The translations under genes and the position numbers were made by a program. A stretch of DNA of 64,000 nt from assembly GCA_012274445.1 (NCBI GenBank), contig JAAROD010000054.1, positions 310,001 to 374,000 of the forward strand. Direction: 5' to 3'. The first letter of the stretch is position 1; each line of letters opens with the position of its first letter. The notes under the pieces were generated by a model. The model was not told the DNA's origin and made no database searches. It saw only the letters and a list, made by a program, of their open reading frames with translations. Source of the DNA: Sclerotiophoma versabilis. Its lineage: Eukaryota; Ascomycota; Dothideomycetes; Pleosporales; Didymellaceae. This document shows positions 62,460 to 64,000 of the stretch, piece after piece.

Positions 62460-64000
62460 ATGGCCACAGCACAGGAACCCAACGCCGCCCTGGGCGCACA
62501 GGACACGACTTCGACCACTAAGAAGCGGACCCACCCCGAGGATTTCAAGCGCGCCTACAAGGCATGCATCAATTGCCGGCAGCGTAAGGCAAAATGCATT
62601 CTAGGTACTGGACCGGATGGTGGTGAGCTAAAGCCACCATGCCAAAGATGCAAGCGAGAAATGCGCGAATGCATCTTCAGGTCGGAACGATCTTGGGTGA
62701 AGAGACGGAAGCCTGGTGAGGCGAGAGAAGAGGATGAGGAGACAACCTCGAGATCTCAAACTCAGCTTCCCGGCCCCGCCCCATCTGTATCTGTATCTGT
62801 ATCTGCACCCGCTCAGCCGTCACCAGCTCAGCGATCGTCCATCTCCGGTCATGGATTCACACCTGTGCAAAGCCCTTATCTGAACGGGCACTTGCATCGC
62901 TCTGACATCCTCTCGCCACCCGCTCATCTTCGCCGTATATCATCGTCTCAGCCAGACCTTGCTCACTCCGTTATGAGAACCGTTGTCTCAAGCGGCAGCG
63001 ATGCTTTGAACCTGCTGTTTGAAGCTGCAAATCATCGCGATGCTATCGACAACCAAGAAGCGAACGGATCGCAGGCGTATGAAACACCAGGGTCAGGACC
63101 ATCCGGTGGGTACGACGCTGGATCACCGTTCCACACCTTCCGAGCGCAACCAGTGCAAATGTCAACGCCGTCACCAGAGACTTTGAAGATATGGACATCG
63201 TGTCGATTCGTGCAGATGGGCTGGTTCTCTGCTCACGAAGCTGTGACCTATGTCGACTTGTTCTTCAAAAATTGCTCACCTTTATCTCCAATCCTCGGTG
63301 ACTTTTACTCACATCACGAGAATCACTACTCGCTCATAGCCCTGGATCCATTTCTTTGCGTCACTATCCTTATGATCTCTTCTCGTTACAATATCCTGCC
63401 AGGAGTGGGAGGCGCATCGAGAGGTTACTTCGTTCACGATCGACTATGGGAGCAGTGTCAGCGTTTCATCATGAAGATTATGCTTGGGCAGGTCAAACCT
63501 TCCAAAGCGCAAAGTCGAACAATCGGATCGATTGAGGCGCTATTATTGCTCTCGGAATGGCATCCACGCGCACTGCACTTTCCCACTGCAGCAGACGGCT
63601 GGGATTGCGAGCTAATGATCGGCGCCAACAACACGACAGCCGAAGGTGCGAAGCTTCTAGAAGGAGACACGACATCGAGTCGATGGCTAGAGGATGTAAT
63701 TGAGCCTGCAAAACGATCGGACCGAATGTCGTGGATGTTGATGGGCTCTGCTCTGTCACTAGCCCAAGAACTAGGACTGTTCGAGGACAACGCAAGCACT
63801 GAGAAAGATCAGAGGTCATATCCAAAATCTTCCAGTGAGTTCTTGGTACTACGGCGGATCCGGGCTCGCAAACTGCTCTACGTCTTGCTGGAGCAATTGT
63901 CTTGGCGTCTGGGGTGCACTTCGATGATACCGCAAAGCTTGAACCACGCTCTGATGGAAAAAATTCCAGTTGACTCTGCGACAGGTGCTGTTGAGCAATG
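62460..64000 (+). CDS. ARO80-like Zn2Cys6 transcription factor, cut by window end
   Basis: The frame is open from the ATG at 62460 to the end of the window (513 complete codons, no stop), so the gene is partial. Residues about 33-74 carry the Zn2Cys6 cluster: YKACINCRQRKAKCILG, a nine-residue insert, then PPCQRCKREMRECIF. The long loop and RxxRxCxF ending match the ARO80-type subfamily rather than Gal4. A basic stretch (SWVKRRKPG) and a Ser-Val repeat follow. The fungal activator middle region is present: FVQMGWFSAHEAVTYVDLFF, SRWLEDVIEPAKRSDRMSW, LAQELGLF, and LLEQLSWRLGCTSMIPQSL; the last motif is characteristic of ARO80-like factors. Yeast Aro80 activates aromatic amino-acid catabolism. 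Here HPPD lies about 5 kb upstream with CCG-N7-CCG sites in its promoter. Zn2Cys6 identity is firm; the ARO80 role is inference. Confidence 0.85.
   Translation, partial: MATAQEPNAALGAQDTTSTTKKRTHPEDFKRAYKACINCRQRKAKCILGTGPDGGELKPPCQRCKREMRECIFRSERSWVKRRKPGEAREEDEETTSRSQTQLPGPAPSVSVSVSAPAQPSPAQRSSISGHGFTPVQSPYLNGHLHRSDILSPPAHLRRISSSQPDLAHSVMRTVVSSGSDALNLLFEAANHRDAIDNQEANGSQAYETPGSGPSGGYDAGSPFHTFRAQPVQMSTPSPETLKIWTSCRFVQMGWFSAHEAVTYVDLFFKNCSPLSPILGDFYSHHENHYSLIALDPFLCVTILMISSRYNILPGVGGASRGYFVHDRLWEQCQRFIMKIMLGQVKPSKAQSRTIGSIEALLLLSEWHPRALHFPTAADGWDCELMIGANNTTAEGAKLLEGDTTSSRWLEDVIEPAKRSDRMSWMLMGSALSLAQELGLFEDNASTEKDQRSYPKSSSEFLVLRRIRARKLLYVLLEQLSWRLGCTSMIPQSLNHALMEKIPVDSATGAVEQ

Overview
This window is nuclear DNA of a filamentous ascomycete (Pezizomycotina). 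I infer Dothideomycetes, but only from the look of the proteins. The evidence is compact genes with 45-70 nt GT-AG introns, many branch sites of the CTAAC/CTGAC type, fungal families (SIP3/LAM sterol-transfer protein, EFR3, BOR1, ING-PHD, DPLNWS-type MFS, Zn2Cys6 regulator, PNP-NB-ARC-TPR NLR), and an NLR relic whose stops look partly like RIP. There is no prokaryotic gene, CRISPR array, rRNA or recognisable tRNA. Exon joins were worked out by hand from splice signals and reading-frame continuity.

Layout. 0.9-2 kb: a secreted CAP/PR-1 protein. 4.4-8.1 kb: two F-box genes in tandem. 8.6-33.5 kb: a dense block of housekeeping genes: KRI1 (ribosome biogenesis), SIP3/LAM (sterol transfer at contact sites), a protein with an embedded ubiquitin-like domain, ribosomal protein uS14 (RPS29), EFR3 (PI4-kinase scaffold), a putative mitochondrial protein, a BOR1-type anion transporter, a DEDDh nuclease-like (Gfd2/YDR514C-like) protein and an ING-PHD chromatin protein. 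34-37 kb: a protein with internal repeats, a small secreted eight-cysteine protein and an unknown three-exon gene. 37-50 kb: an accessory, gene-poor stretch with a 3.7-kb gap, an isochorismatase-like hydrolase, a broken NLR, a CorA-like membrane protein and an MFS transporter. 50.5-64 kb: an AidB-type acyl-CoA dehydrogenase, a stand-alone degenerate receiver-domain protein, a TTC36-like TPR protein, 4-hydroxyphenylpyruvate dioxygenase (HPPD), a secreted M28 aminopeptidase, an unknown basic protein and an ARO80-like Zn2Cys6 regulator that runs off the end.

The most interesting group is at 53.6-64 kb. HPPD, the committed enzyme of tyrosine breakdown, is transcribed divergently from a clear TTC36 homologue. 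Mammalian TTC36 has been reported to stabilise HPPD. The shared promoter carries two interleaved CGG-N7-CGG sites (CCG-N7-CCG on the other strand), the spacing known for Aro80, and an ARO80-like regulator is encoded about 5 kb away. This suggests a small tyrosine-catabolism locus with enzyme, candidate stabiliser and candidate regulator. The second notable item is the NLR at 41.6-44.6 kb, inactivated by several stops and frameshifts.
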